Shown in pieces: positions 34,722 to 43,602 of a stretch of DNA of 64,000 bases. Source of the stretch: Novosphingobium sp. PC22D (GTDB lineage: Bacteria; Pseudomonadota; Alphaproteobacteria; Sphingomonadales; Sphingomonadaceae); the NCBI RefSeq assembly GCF_002556635.1, contig NZ_MWMO01000011.1:62001-126000 (forward strand). The letters run 5' to 3'. Within the stretch, counting starts at the first letter, position 1. Each line of letters starts with the position of its first letter. Under the pieces are notes generated by a model. That model saw nothing but the letters and a program-made list of their open reading frames with translations, was not told where the DNA came from and did no database searches. The translations under genes were made by a program, and so were the position numbers.

Positions 34722-35921
34722 TTACATCATCAGGCTAAGCGCAGCTCCGCCCACGGCCGCCAGCAACACGACGACCCATGGCGGAGCTTTCCAGGCCATC
34801 AGCGCCACGAAACAAATCAAGGCCAGTGCGAAATCCGGCATGCCGCCGATCGCGCTGGTGAAGACAGGCGAATAAAGCGCAGCGCCGAGAATGCCGACGA
34901 CGGCGGCATTGGCGCCCTGCATGGCCGACTGCGCCCATGTCGTGCGGCGCAACTGATCCCAGAAGGGCAGCGCCCCGATCAGGATCAGGAAGCCCGGCAG
35001 GAAAACTGCGACAAGAGCGATCATCGCGCCGGCCACGCCGTTCGGCGCCGGTCCCATGACCGCTCCGAGCCAGGCGGCAAAGGTGAAGAGCGGTCCGGGG
35101 ACCGCCTGTGCTACGCCATAGCCCGCGAGGAAGGCATCATCGGACACCCATCCCGGCGCGACCGTTTCGGCCTGTAACAGTGGCAACACGACATGTCCGC
35201 CACCAAAGACCAGCGAGCCAGCACGATAGAAGCTGTCCGCCAGCGCCCATCCTTGCGCTTGCCCCGCTAGGACCGGCAGGCCAATCAGTAGGGCGACGAA
35301 CAGCGCGAAGGCCATCAGTCCGGCTTTGCGTGAAACCGGCACAGGCAGATGCTCGCCAATCGTGACCTGTCCTTTGCCAAGAGCCAGCCCGGCAAGTGCG
35401 CCCAGCAGTATGGCCGCCATCATCCCGATCGCTCCCGGCGCCCAGGCAAGCAGAAGCACGGCCACGACCGCGATCGTAGTGCGCTCCTTATCGGGGCACA
35501 GGTTTTTTGCCATGCCCCACACGGCTTGCGCCACGATGGCGACGGCGACGATCTTGAGACCATGTAGGACGCCAAGCGCTAACGGGCTTTCCAGCCGCGT
35601 AGCCGTCATGGCAAACGCAAGAAGGATCATGGCCGATGGCAGGGTGAAGGCGAGGAAAGCTGCGAACGCGCCGAGCCATCCCGCCCGCGTCAGACCAAGA
35701 GCAAAGCCGACCTGGCTGGAAGCCGGACCGGGCAGGAACTGGCACAGTGCCACCAAATCGGCATATGCGCTTTCGCTCAGCCATTTTCGCCGCGTCACCA
35801 GCTCGTCCCGGAAATAGCCCAGATGTGCGATCGGTCCACCGAAGGAGGTGAGCCCCAGCTTCAGGAATGCGCGGAATACCTCGGAGACGCTTCCTTGCGA
35901 CTCTTGCGGGCTATGATCCAT
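34722..35921 (-). CDS. chrA: chromate efflux transporter ChrA
   Basis: The 399-residue inner-membrane protein of the CHR family (long, two-domain form) exports chromate using the proton motive force. The first CHR domain carries FLKLGLTSFGGPIAHLGYFRDELV and FLPGPASSQVGFALG, and the second carries FGGGHVVLPLLQAETV and GVAQAVPGPLFTFAAWLGAVMG; these duplicated FGGxxxxxxxL and PGP motifs define the family. About 10 helices are visible. It is last in the left-reading arsenic cluster, 66 bp after arsH, and may be transcribed with it. Confidence 0.95.
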   Translation of the reverse strand: MDHSPQESQGSVSEVFRAFLKLGLTSFGGPIAHLGYFRDELVTRRKWLSESAYADLVALCQFLPGPASSQVGFALGLTRAGWLGAFAAFLAFTLPSAMILLAFAMTATRLESPLALGVLHGLKIVAVAIVAQAVWGMAKNLCPDKERTTIAVVAVLLLAWAPGAIGMMAAILLGALAGLALGKGQVTIGEHLPVPVSRKAGLMAFALFVALLIGLPVLAGQAQGWALADSFYRAGSLVFGGGHVVLPLLQAETVAPGWVSDDAFLAGYGVAQAVPGPLFTFAAWLGAVMGPAPNGVAGAMIALVAVFLPGFLILIGALPFWDQLRRTTWAQSAMQGANAAVVGILGAALYSPVFTSAIGGMPDFALALICFVALMAWKAPPWVVVLLAAVGGAALSLMM

Positions 35922-35987
35922 TCAAGGGACCTCGTTGGTTGGGGCATTCTTGCGAGCAATGACGTGCGATCGGCGCGGGATAGATTC

Positions 35988-36707
35988 TCAGGTTGCAGCC
36001 GTCAGATTGACCCGCTGCATCAGGGCCTCGCCGCTCTCCTTGCGCTCGGAATAGCGGTCGGTCAGGTAGGGTGAGACGTCGCGCGTCAGAAGCGTAAACT
36101 TCATCAGTTCCTCCATTACGTCGACCACTCGATCATAATAGGAGGACGGTTTCATCCGGCCCGCATCGTCGAACTCCTGAAAGGCCTTGGCGACGGAGGA
36201 CTGGTTGGGGATCGTCACCATGCGCATCCAGCGGCCGAGCACACGCATCTGGTTGACGGCGTTGAAGCTCTGCGAGCCGCCGGAGACCTGCATCACCGCG
36301 AGTGTCCGGCCCTGCGTTGGCCTTACCGCGCCGACCGAAAGGGGAATCCAGTCGATCTGCGCCTTCATCACCGCGCTCATTGCGCCGTGCCGCTCCGGGC
36401 TGGTCCAGACCTGGCCTTCCGACCAGAGCGAGAGCTCTCGCAGTTCCTGCACTTTCGGATGCCTGACCTCGGCGCCGTCCGGCAATGGCAGGCCATGCGG
36501 ATCGAAGATACGTGTTTCCGCGCCAAAGTGTTTCAGCAGACGCTCGGCCTCGAATGTCAGAAAACGGCTGTAGGATCGCTCGCGGAGCGAGCCATAAAGC
36601 AGCAGGATACGCGGCGGATGGGTAGAAGGGTCGGTTACGCGCAGCCGACCAAGGCTGGGAGTATCAACGCAACCGGCATCAAGATTGGGAAGATCGTCCG
36701 GCATCAA
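35988..36707 (-). CDS. arsH: ArsH organoarsenical NADPH-flavin oxidoreductase
   Basis: The 239-residue flavodoxin-like protein has the FMN-binding start [26 protein letters not shown] and the conserved [21 protein letters not shown] and [28 protein letters not shown] blocks of ArsH. ArsH uses NADPH to oxidise trivalent methyl- and aryl-arsenicals to less toxic pentavalent forms. Its start overlaps the end of acr3 by 4 bp, so the two are coupled. The length is normal. Confidence 0.95.
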   Translation of the reverse strand: MMPDDLPNLDAGCVDTPSLGRLRVTDPSTHPPRILLLYGSLRERSYSRFLTFEAERLLKHFGAETRIFDPHGLPLPDGAEVRHPKVQELRELSLWSEGQVWTSPERHGAMSAVMKAQIDWIPLSVGAVRPTQGRTLAVMQVSGGSQSFNAVNQMRVLGRWMRMVTIPNQSSVAKAFQEFDDAGRMKPSSYYDRVVDVMEELMKFTLLTRDVSPYLTDRYSERKESGEALMQRVNLTAAT

Positions 36708-37759
36708 CGCTGCTCTTTCGCGAGTTCGGACACCTTGCCGCCACGCTCATACCAGCCTTTGGAGCGGTTCACGATCCAGACGACCGAGAGCATCACCGGC
36801 ACTTCGATCAGCACCCCGACAACGGTGGCGAGCGCCGCACCCGAGTGAAAACCGAACAGGCTGATGGCGGCGGCAACCGCCAGTTCGAAGAAATTTGACG
36901 CGCCGATCAGCGCCGAGGGACCGGCAACGCAATGTTGTTCGCCGGCAAGCCGGTTGAGCAGATAGGCAAGGCCGGAGTTGAAATAGACCTGAATCAGGAT
37001 CGGCACTGCCAGCAGGCCGATGATGGCCGGCTGCGCGATGATCTGCTCGCCCTGAAATCCGAACAGCAAAACAAGCGTCGCCAGCAAAGCGACGAGAGAA
37101 GCCGGGCCGAGCTTTGAAAGCAGCCGGTCAAGCGCTGCCTGCCCGCCACTTGTCAGCATCCGGCGACGGATGATCTGCGCGATGATGACGGGAATGACGA
37201 TATAGAGGATGACCGACAGGACCAGCGTGCCCCACGGCACGGTGATGGCTGACAGGCCCAGCAGCAGGCCGACAATCGGCGCAAAGGCGACGACCATGAT
37301 CGCGTCGTTGAGGGCGACCTGGCTCAATGTGAAATGCGGTTCACCCTTGGTCAGGTTCGACCAGACAAACACCATGGCCGTGCATGGCGCGGCTGCAAGG
37401 ATGATGAGGCCGGCAATGTAACTGTCGATCTGGTCGGCAGGTAGATAGGGCTGGAACAGCCAGCCGATGAACAACCAGCCCAGTAGCGCCATCGAGAACG
37501 GTTTTACCGCCCAGTTGATGAACAGCGTTACGCCGATGCCGCGCCAGTGGCGGCCGACCTCACCAAGCGCAGCGAAGTCGATCTTGAGCAGCATAGGGAT
37601 GACCATCAGCCAGATCAGTACCGCCACCGGCAGGTTGACCTTGGCAATTTCCATCGTGCCGATGGCATGAAATGCGCCCGGCAGAAAATGGCCGAGCGCG
37701 ATGCCGACGACAATGCACAGCGCGACCCAGAGGGTCAGGTAGCGTTCAAAGGTGGACAT
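36704..37759 (-). CDS. acr3: ACR3-family arsenite efflux permease
   Basis: The 351-residue protein with ten hydrophobic helices exports As(III). Family blocks are [72 protein letters not shown] (with the essential Cys) and [22 protein letters not shown]. This is the Acr3 type, not the ArsB type that pairs with ArsA, and no arsA is present. It lies between the glutaredoxin-type arsC (9 bp upstream) and arsH. Confidence 0.95.
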   Translation of the reverse strand: MSTFERYLTLWVALCIVVGIALGHFLPGAFHAIGTMEIAKVNLPVAVLIWLMVIPMLLKIDFAALGEVGRHWRGIGVTLFINWAVKPFSMALLGWLFIGWLFQPYLPADQIDSYIAGLIILAAAPCTAMVFVWSNLTKGEPHFTLSQVALNDAIMVVAFAPIVGLLLGLSAITVPWGTLVLSVILYIVIPVIIAQIIRRRMLTSGGQAALDRLLSKLGPASLVALLATLVLLFGFQGEQIIAQPAIIGLLAVPILIQVYFNSGLAYLLNRLAGEQHCVAGPSALIGASNFFELAVAAAISLFGFHSGAALATVVGVLIEVPVMLSVVWIVNRSKGWYERGGKVSELAKEQR

Positions 37760-37768
37760 GCAATTCCC

Positions 37769-38194
37769 TCACGGCCTTGCGACGCGACGGCCGTGTTCGT
37801 CCACCACGCGCTCGCCGTCTTCCTTGACGAACGCGCCGCGTTGCGGCGGCAGCAGGTCGAGTACGTCCTCGGACGGTCGGCAGAGCCGGACGCCCTTAGG
37901 GCTGACGACGATGGGTCGGTTGATAAGGATCGGATGCGCCATCATGGCATCGAGCAATTGCGCCTCGCTCAGAGCCGGGTCGCCAAGGCCACGTTCGGCA
38001 TAAGGCGTGCCTTTCTCACGGAGCAGCTCTCGCGCAGATATACCCATGCGCGCGATAAGCCGAGTCAGCATGTCCCGAGATGGCGGCGTCTTCAGATATT
38101 CGATGACATGCGGCTCGACGCCCGCATTGCGGATCATCGCCAGGGTGTTGCGCGAGGTTCCGCAATCCGGGTTGTGGTAGATGATGACGTCCAT
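37769..38194 (-). CDS. arsC: glutaredoxin-dependent arsenate reductase
   Basis: The 141-residue reductase converts arsenate to arsenite. Catalytic Cys11 is in IYHNPDCGTSRNT, and the Arg trio that binds arsenate lies in LLREKGTPY, HPILINRPIVVSPKGVRLCRP. This is the E. coli plasmid R773-type ArsC, using glutathione and glutaredoxin. ATG 38194 is chosen; GTG 38206 overlaps the previous stop and would add four residues (MRQA). It is the second arsenate reductase in the operon. Confidence 0.93.
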   Translation of the reverse strand: MDVIIYHNPDCGTSRNTLAMIRNAGVEPHVIEYLKTPPSRDMLTRLIARMGISARELLREKGTPYAERGLGDPALSEAQLLDAMMAHPILINRPIVVSPKGVRLCRPSEDVLDLLPPQRGAFVKEDGERVVDEHGRRVARP

Positions 38195-38202
38195 AGCCTG
38201 CC

Positions 38203-38730
38203 TCACGCCGCGCTGTTGCGTGGAGACGACGCACCTTCGGACTGGCCGATCTCAGTCAGCTTCGTGCGGAGCGACGCCTTGTCGAGACTGGCGACTGGTA
38301 GGGACGTAAAGGCCGAGATGCGGTTCTTCATATAGCGGAAAGCGGCGACGAAGGCGGCTTCCTTCTGGATGTCCGGCCCATCGACGGCGGCAGGGTCTTC
38401 GATCCCCCAATGGGCGGTCATGGGCTGGCCGGGCCAGACCGGGCAGGCTTCACCGACGGCACTGTCGCAGACGGTAAAGACGAAATCCATGACAGGCGCG
38501 TCGGCTCCGGCAAACTCCTCCCAACCTTTCGAGCGGAAGCCCTCGGCGGGGTAGTCGAAGCTCCGCAACACCTTCAGCGCAAAGGGATTGACCGCTCCCT
38601 TCGGCTGCGACCCGGCAGAGAAGGAGCGAAAGCGACCATCGCCGTCCTTCTTCAGAATGCTCTCGGCGAGGATCGAGCGCGCGGCATTGCCGGTGCAAAG
38701 GAACAGAACATTGTAGATGCGGTCAGTCAT
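38203..38730 (-). CDS. arsC: low-molecular-weight phosphatase-type arsenate reductase
   Basis: The 175-residue protein has the P-loop LFLCTGNAARS (catalytic Cys12, Arg18) and the later DFVFTVCDSAVGEACPVWPG block with the resolving Cys pair of the thioredoxin-linked ArsC family. It reduces arsenate by a different route and fold from the adjacent glutaredoxin-type enzyme. It overlaps arsR by 8 bp. The C-terminal 30 residues (SLRTKLTEIGQSEGASSPRNSAA) are a loose tail. Confidence 0.93.
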   Translation of the reverse strand: MTDRIYNVLFLCTGNAARSILAESILKKDGDGRFRSFSAGSQPKGAVNPFALKVLRSFDYPAEGFRSKGWEEFAGADAPVMDFVFTVCDSAVGEACPVWPGQPMTAHWGIEDPAAVDGPDIQKEAAFVAAFRYMKNRISAFTSLPVASLDKASLRTKLTEIGQSEGASSPRNSAA

Positions 38731-39094
38731 GGGTGGCCTCCTTGGCGGCGAGGGTTTGCGGTGAGCAGCAAGGGGAAAAATCGGCGATCAGGGGCGCGCA
38801 GATTTCCGGGTGGCCACCGCAGCAATCCTTGACGAGAAAGCCCGCGAGCTCCCGCACAGCGTCGAGCCGCGCCCGATAGATGATCGAGCGGCTATGCCGC
38901 TCAGCATCAATCAGACCGGCGCGCGTCAGCGTCGCCAGATGCGTGGACATGGTGTTGTGCGGGACATCCAACCGGCGGGCGACTTCGCCCGCGGGCAATC
39001 CGTCCGGCTCGTGCTCCATCAGCAGGCGGAACACGTCGAGGCGGGTCGGTTGCGCGAGCGCGGCGAAAGCGAGGATGGCGTTTTCTGATTCCAT
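38723..39094 (-). CDS. arsR: ArsR family arsenite-responsive repressor
   Basis: The 123-residue winged-helix repressor has the DNA-recognition segment LPAGEVARRLDVPHNTMSTHLATLTRAGLI and a C-terminal cysteine set C91, C92, C99 (KDCCGGHPEIC) plus C109/C110. Arsenite-binding Cys near the C-terminus, instead of in the recognition helix, resembles the Acidithiobacillus ArsR type. It heads the arsR-arsC-arsC-acr3-arsH operon and represses it until As(III) binds. The start codon lies inside its own operator. Confidence 0.95.
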   Translation of the reverse strand: MESENAILAFAALAQPTRLDVFRLLMEHEPDGLPAGEVARRLDVPHNTMSTHLATLTRAGLIDAERHSRSIIYRARLDAVRELAGFLVKDCCGGHPEICAPLIADFSPCCSPQTLAAKEATHD

Positions 39095-39118
39095 ATGTCG
39101 AGACTAATCGACATATGG
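39091..39118. promoter_or_regulatory. ArsR operator
   Basis: A perfect 11-bp inverted repeat, CCATATGTCGA (39091-39101) and TCGACATATGG (39108-39118), with a 6-bp spacer. It overlaps the arsR start codon and the sequence just upstream, the usual place for autoregulation by ArsR. Confidence 0.85.
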
Positions 39119-39201
39119 ACTGGAGTCTAGACCGGGACGGCACATAGTTTCCGCCTCGTCGGGAGACCGCTGAAACTCGCTTGTGATAGGAAAGCTGGCC
39201 G

Positions 39202-39948
39202 TCACCCAAACAGCAGCCTCAGACCCGAGGCGAGAAGGATTGCCGCCAGAATGATGCGCAGCCATAGTTCGGGGAGGTAACGGCTGCCGATGAAGGCCCC
39301 GAGCGAGCCGCCAACAGCGACGGCGATCAGCCACCCGGGTAGCGCACTAGGGATCTGATCCCACCAGGCATAGGCTCCAAGCAGTGCAGCAGCCGAATTC
39401 ATCAGATTGTAGACGGCGGTTGTCGCGGCAGTCTGGCGCGCTGTCCCCCAGTTCATCGCGAGGATCACCGGTGCGAGGAATACTCCGCCTCCGGTCCCGG
39501 TCGTGCCGGATATGAAGCCGATGATCGCACCCGTGGCCAGCGCCGGGATGAAGGGCGGATCGGTCGGCAGGTCCGCAGATGATCCAGATCTACGAAGGGC
39601 CGTCCGCGCCATCTGGACGGCCGACAGGACGAGGACCGCCCCGACGACCGGATAATAGATATCCGCCGGTAGCTGAACATATCCTCCGAGCAGAGAGAAC
39701 GGGAAGCCCAGGATCGCAAAAGGCCAGACACTTCGCCACGACAACCTTCCCGCCTTCAGGAACATGGCTGTCCCGATTGCTGCGACCAGCAGATTGAGGG
39801 CGAGCGCGGTCGTCTTCATGGCCAGCGGCGCAAAGCCGACCAGCGCCATGATCGCGATGTAGCCAGATGCCCCAGCCTGGCCGACCGACGCATAGATTAG
39901 TGCGATGAGGAAGAAGGCCACCGCGAGCCAGAGTCCATCCAATTCCAC
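39202..39948 (-). CDS. TauE/SafE (TSUP) family anion permease
   Basis: The 248-residue inner-membrane protein has eight hydrophobic helices and the family motifs YASVGQAGASGYIAIMALVGF and IIGFISGTTGTGGGVFLAPVILAMNW, the paired glycine-rich repeats of TauE/SafE exporters. Substrates in the family include sulphite, sulphoacetate and other sulphur or organic anions. It reads toward arsR from 107 bp upstream, so it may have its own promoter. Inside a metal-resistance transposon it may move an oxyanion. Confidence 0.85.
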   Translation of the reverse strand: MELDGLWLAVAFFLIALIYASVGQAGASGYIAIMALVGFAPLAMKTTALALNLLVAAIGTAMFLKAGRLSWRSVWPFAILGFPFSLLGGYVQLPADIYYPVVGAVLVLSAVQMARTALRRSGSSADLPTDPPFIPALATGAIIGFISGTTGTGGGVFLAPVILAMNWGTARQTAATTAVYNLMNSAAALLGAYAWWDQIPSALPGWLIAVAVGGSLGAFIGSRYLPELWLRIILAAILLASGLRLLFG

Positions 39949-40148
39949 CTTGCCAGAACCTCATCATGGTCGGCATCCCGAGCGTGCGGCAGCGCGCGCG
40001 TTCCCCGAAGCTTCATTGTCTATCACCAGTCTGGTGCGAGCAACATGTTCTGATGGCGCCACAGTAGATATTGTTCGTATTGCCAAGCATTTACTGGGAT
40101 TATCCGGCTGCCGATGCTACACTTGATTACTTGCGACGCGGGGGCAAA

Positions 40149-41570
40149 ATGGGACGCTTTATTGAGGGATATGATCGAAGCCAGCCGCTTCTTTTACCTG
40201 CCTGCGTCGATGACTACGTTCCGCAGGAATCTCTGGTCCGCGTCGTTGATGGCTTCGTCGAAACCCTCGATCTCACGGCGCTCGGCTTCGAGCGCACTGT
40301 CTCGGCCGCAACAGGGCGACCCGGTTATCACCCCGGCGATATGCTGCGACTGTATATCTGGGGTTACCTGAACCAGTTGCGCTCCTCGCGCCAGTTGGAG
40401 CGAGCCTGCCAGCGCGACCTGGAGGCCATCTGGCTGATGCGGCGCATGACCCCGGACTATCGGACCATCGCAGCGTTCCGGCACGATAATCCCGAAGCGA
40501 TCATTCGCACAGGCGCCGCGTTCATCAGCTTCTGTCGCGAGAACGGCCTTGTTACTCCCGGCAAGGTGGCACTGGACGGGACCAAGATGCGGGCGGTTGC
40601 CAGCGCGAAGAACATCGCTGGAGCAGATCGCCTGGCGCGCGACATCGCTCATACTGAAACGGAAATCGCCTACTATCTCGACCGTCTCAACATAGCGGAT
40701 CAACACCCGGCGGACGTGCGCGATCAGACAGTCAATCGCGCGGCTTTTGCCGGCGCCATCGCATCGCTGGAGCGCCGAAAGCGGAGGTTGGAGAAACGGC
40801 AGGCCGAACTTGCAGAGCACGATACAAACGTCGTGGTCTTCGGGGAACCGGATTCACGACCAATGGGATATGGCCGGGCGCCGAAGTTTCCAGCCTATAA
40901 TCTCCAGAGTGTCGTCGATATCGAAAGTGGCCTGATCATTCACAACGATGTCGCCAACGAAGCCAACGACAGCCAGTTGCTGCATCCAATGGCGATTGCG
41001 GCAAAGCAAGTGCTCGACGTCGACCAGCTCGAAGTGCTGGCGGACGGAGGCTATTCGAATGCGCAGGAGGTCGCGCGCTGCGAGCAAGATGGTGTTCGCG
41101 TGGCGGCACCGATCAAGCGTGGCGCCATGAGCGCAGAATTCTTCCGCCCTGTGCAGTTCATCCATGACGAACAAACCGACACGATCCGCTGCCCGGCTGG
41201 TGAAACCATGCATCCCAAGGGCAAACATACCCGAAATCGTGCGATCCGATACAGAACGCCCGCGTGCCAGACCTGCCAGATCAAACCGCAGTGTACGCCG
41301 GGATATCAACGCACGATCCACAGGCTCGTGGATCAGGGTGCGCTCGATCGGATGGAGCGTCGGGTCCACGAGAATCCCGATCTCATGGTGATCCGTCGCT
41401 GCACGGTCGAGCATCCCTTCGGCACCATCAAGCGAATGTCTGGCGGAGGCCGCTTCCTGACCCGCGGTTTGCGGCGGGTGAAAGCCGAAGCTGCCCTCTC
41501 GGTCCTGGCATTCAACATCATCCGCGCTTCGAACGCCTTCGGGACCGGAGCGCTGATGTCGCGAGGCTGA
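40149..41570 (+). CDS. IS1182-family transposase
   Basis: The 473-residue protein begins MGRFIEGYDRSQPLLLPACVDDYVP and has the N-terminal DUF772-type domain (PGYHPGDMLRLYIWGYLNQLRSSRQLERACQRDLEAIWL), the DDE catalytic segments VALDGTKMRAVAS, VLADGGYSNAQEV and TVEHPFGTIKRMSGGGRFLTRG, and the CxxC cluster ACQTCQIKPQC. All are typical of IS1182 transposases, and the gene looks intact. A longer frame starts at 40071, but the GCGGGGG before 40149 favours this start. It is probably the enzyme that moves the whole ars/chr element, because its right end is 52 bp away. Confidence 0.92.
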   Translation: MGRFIEGYDRSQPLLLPACVDDYVPQESLVRVVDGFVETLDLTALGFERTVSAATGRPGYHPGDMLRLYIWGYLNQLRSSRQLERACQRDLEAIWLMRRMTPDYRTIAAFRHDNPEAIIRTGAAFISFCRENGLVTPGKVALDGTKMRAVASAKNIAGADRLARDIAHTETEIAYYLDRLNIADQHPADVRDQTVNRAAFAGAIASLERRKRRLEKRQAELAEHDTNVVVFGEPDSRPMGYGRAPKFPAYNLQSVVDIESGLIIHNDVANEANDSQLLHPMAIAAKQVLDVDQLEVLADGGYSNAQEVARCEQDGVRVAAPIKRGAMSAEFFRPVQFIHDEQTDTIRCPAGETMHPKGKHTRNRAIRYRTPACQTCQIKPQCTPGYQRTIHRLVDQGALDRMERRVHENPDLMVIRRCTVEHPFGTIKRMSGGGRFLTRGLRRVKAEAALSVLAFNIIRASNAFGTGALMSRG

Positions 41571-41621
41571 GAGCCCCGCTCGATTCAGTTCGCCTCATCG
41601 CGCCCGCACTGAATCGTCTGC

Positions 41622-41639
41622 GAGTTTCTGCACAGCCTG
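41622..41639 (-). repeat. right terminal inverted repeat of the ars/chr element
   Basis: GAGTTTCTGCACAGCCTG, the exact complement of 34597-34614, lies 52 bp downstream of the transposase stop. Confidence 0.78.
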
Positions 41640-41658
41640 CCCCGCAACGCCCCCTTTC

Positions 41659-41740
41659 AGAGTGAGAGGATGGCCGGTTTTCCGTGACGGGTTGAGGGTT
41701 GGAGAAGAGGTCTCCGGCGCCCGTCATGGAGTTTCATCCC
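41659..41740 (+). promoter_or_regulatory. structured 5' leader of the DUF932 gene
   Basis: It begins with the purine-rich box AGAGTGAGAGGA and then has nested stems: GACGGG (41686-41691) with CCCGTC (41720-41725), enclosing GGAGA (41701-41705) with TCTCC (41711-41715). GGAG lies 9 nt before the ATG at 41741. The same design precedes the ParB-like gene with compensating base changes. Its original promoter is probably on the far side of the transposon. Confidence 0.6.
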
Positions 41741-42934
41741 ATGACCATGCAAGTTCTCGATGCCCGCCGGGACACCAGCGGCGGCTACAAGGTCGATGTC
41801 AGTCGTGGCGAGCGCGTCGGCCGCGTCTCGTCCGAATGGTTCTCGCGCCCCGACGACGAACGCTTCCTGTCGCTATCCGACCTCGCGCGCACCGTGCGGG
41901 AGCGCTCCGAGCGAAGCCGGACGCGCGTGGTGGACAGCGCGCTCATCCACGTCGAGGCGAACCGCCAGGATGCCGAGCGTCTTGCTTTGATGCTGCCGGG
42001 TGCAGAGGCCCCGGTCGCCCCGACACATTGGAGCTTCGGCCAGCTCGCCGGCCTGGTCGGCGCTCCGGCCGCCTATCTGCGCCAACTTCCGGCGCCGCTC
42101 GCCGCCATCAATCTGCAATATGGCCTGACCTCCAACCGGGTCGAGCAGATCAAGACGTTCGAGATTGAAGACGGCCGCGTCGAGCTGCGCGCCGTCACTG
42201 GCCCCGATTATGGGCGCATCTTCGATCACGAGCTGGTCGAGGCCGTGCAACGCATCGCGGGCAACGGCACGGGCGATACGCGCTGGAAAGTGCCGGGCGT
42301 GCTCGACTGGTCGACCGGGATCTACAATCCCAATGTCGACATCTCGAAAGAGACGACGACGCTCTATGCATCCGACCGCGACGTGTTCCTCTTTCTGGTC
42401 GATGATCTGAACCCGATCCAGGCCGGACGTCTGCCGGACGGCTCGCCCGATCTGTTCTTTCGCGGCTTTTACTGCTGGAACTCGGAAGTCGGGGCGAAGA
42501 CGCTCGGCATGGCGAGCTTCTATCTCCGGGCGGTCTGCCAGAATCGAAACCTCTGGGGCGTGGAGGATTTTGAGGAGATCAGCATCCGTCACTCCAAATA
42601 TGCTGCCTCTCGCTTCGCGCACGAGGCGGCGCCCGCGCTTCTGAACTTCGCCGAATCCTCGCCCGCGCCCTTCATCAACGGCATCAAGGCCGCCCGCGAG
42701 CGTATCGTGGCGCGGAACGACGAAGATCGTACCGACTTTCTGCGGCGCCGGGGTTTCTCAAAGGCCGAGACCGGCAAGATCATCGACACCGTCCTGTCCG
42801 AGGAAGGCCGGCCGCCCGAGAGCATCTTCGATTTCGTGCAGGGCATCACCGCAGTCGCGCGCAGCAAGACCCATCAGGACGCCCGCCTCGACATGGAGGC
42901 GAAGGCGAAGAAACTGATGGATCGGGCTGCCTGA
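41741..42934 (+). CDS. DUF932 domain protein
   Basis: The 397-residue protein starts MTMQVLDARRDTSGGYKVDV and has the DUF932 core (RAVTGPDYGRIFDHELVEAVQRIAG, LYASDRDVFLFLVDDLNPI, FRGFYCWNSEVGAKTLGMASFYLRAVCQNRNLWG). DUF932 proteins are common on plasmids, phages and conjugative elements and resemble phage LGT-type proteins of unknown role. The start is fixed by comparison with the ParB-like gene (GGAG, 9 nt, ATG); ATG 41726 is an alternative in frame. It heads the right-reading backbone genes. Confidence 0.85.
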   Translation: MTMQVLDARRDTSGGYKVDVSRGERVGRVSSEWFSRPDDERFLSLSDLARTVRERSERSRTRVVDSALIHVEANRQDAERLALMLPGAEAPVAPTHWSFGQLAGLVGAPAAYLRQLPAPLAAINLQYGLTSNRVEQIKTFEIEDGRVELRAVTGPDYGRIFDHELVEAVQRIAGNGTGDTRWKVPGVLDWSTGIYNPNVDISKETTTLYASDRDVFLFLVDDLNPIQAGRLPDGSPDLFFRGFYCWNSEVGAKTLGMASFYLRAVCQNRNLWGVEDFEEISIRHSKYAASRFAHEAAPALLNFAESSPAPFINGIKAARERIVARNDEDRTDFLRRRGFSKAETGKIIDTVLSEEGRPPESIFDFVQGITAVARSKTHQDARLDMEAKAKKLMDRAA

Positions 42935-43016
42935 CTTCCGCAGAGCCGGGGATGCGGTTTTCCGTATCTCCGGCTTTGCGGCTTTCCGCCTTTGCGCTCA
43001 GGCGATGTCTTCGCGT

Positions 43017-43304
43017 CTAAAGGCTTTGCTTCATGATCCCCGCCCAGACCGCGAGGATGTCCCCTTCGATGTCATCGTCCTCGGCGACGACGACGCTGAA
43101 CACCCCGAGCATGTCGGCGAACTCGATCACCTCAAGATGCCCGCGCGCCTGGAGCGCGGTGAGCAGCAAGGTCAACGCCTTGCCCTGGGCGCAGATGAGT
43201 GCGCGATCGGCAGCCGAGACGCGATAGCGCCGTCTCCGCCCGCCCAAGCTCTTGATCCAGTTCCAAGGCGCGATGCGCCAGTCCTCGGCAATGGCCGTAT
43301 TCAT
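43017..43304 (-). CDS. small protein of unknown function
   Basis: The 95-residue frame MNTAIAEDWRIAPWNWIKSLGGRRRRYRVSAADRALICAQGKAL has a patterned helix-rich composition, a basic patch (GGRRRRYRV) and an acidic C-terminal part (VAEDDDIEGDILAVW). It reads opposite to the backbone genes, with its start 129 bp from the operator copy at 43433, so it is divergent from the ParB-like gene and could be regulated with it. The family is not recognised. Confidence 0.6.
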   Translation of the reverse strand: MNTAIAEDWRIAPWNWIKSLGGRRRRYRVSAADRALICAQGKALTLLLTALQARGHLEVIEFADMLGVFSVVVAEDDDIEGDILAVWAGIMKQSL

Positions 43305-43432
43305 GACGTCTCCCTCGCCCGGCCTGCGCGAGCGCCGGGCCGGCCTATGGCGCGTGCCGTGACGACCATCCTCCTCGATGCGCCCTCACCACCCCGTGCT
43401 GTGAAGCGGCGGCCCGAGCCCGCCGCGAGCTA

Positions 43433-43447
43433 CGACTATTATAGTCG
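43433..43447. promoter_or_regulatory. palindromic operator CGACTATWATAGTCG, copy 2
   Basis: The 15-bp perfect palindrome lies in the divergent region between the small minus-strand gene (43304) and the leader of the ParB-like gene (43517 on). It is the same site as at 34461 and 58600. Confidence 0.75.
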
Positions 43448-43516
43448 CCCACGCCCTATGCCACAGGATCTGCGGCGGCGATATCTCCTCCAGCGTCGTG
43501 ATGGCCGCGCCGGCAG

Positions 43517-43602
43517 AAGAGAGGGAGAGAAGGGCTGGGATTTCGTGACGGGTTGGAGGTTGAGAGAGAGTCTCTCGGCCGCCCGTCGCGGAGTAAATCC
43601 CG
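43517..43602 (+). promoter_or_regulatory. structured 5' leader of the ParB-like gene
   Basis: A purine-rich box (AGAGAGGGAGAGAAGG) is followed by nested stems: GACGGG (43547-43552) with CCCGTC (43582-43587), enclosing GAGAGA (43562-43567) with TCTCTC (43571-43576). The outer stem equals that before DUF932, and the inner stem differs on both sides so that pairing is kept. GGAG is 9-10 nt from the ATG. Confidence 0.6.

Larger units (their letters stand above)
34597..41639. mobile_element. arsenic/chromate resistance transposon with IS1182-family transposase
   Basis: The segment is bounded by perfect 18-bp inverted repeats: CAGGCTGTGCAGAAACTC at 34597-34614 and its complement at 41622-41639. 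Inside are chrA, arsH, acr3, two arsC genes, arsR, a TauE-like permease and, 52 bp from the right end, an IS1182-family transposase. CCCC flanks both ends and may be a 4-bp target duplication or chance. Removing the element joins the EAL-side regulatory region to the DUF932 leader. An IS that has taken passenger genes between its own ends explains the layout best; a one-ended or composite event is the alternative. Confidence 0.7.

Noticed and set aside
40024..40036. Palindrome CACCAGTCTGGTG upstream of the transposase, considered as the true left end of the IS
   Set aside because: It does not match the inverted repeat found right of the transposase, whereas 34597-34614 matches it perfectly over 18 bp.
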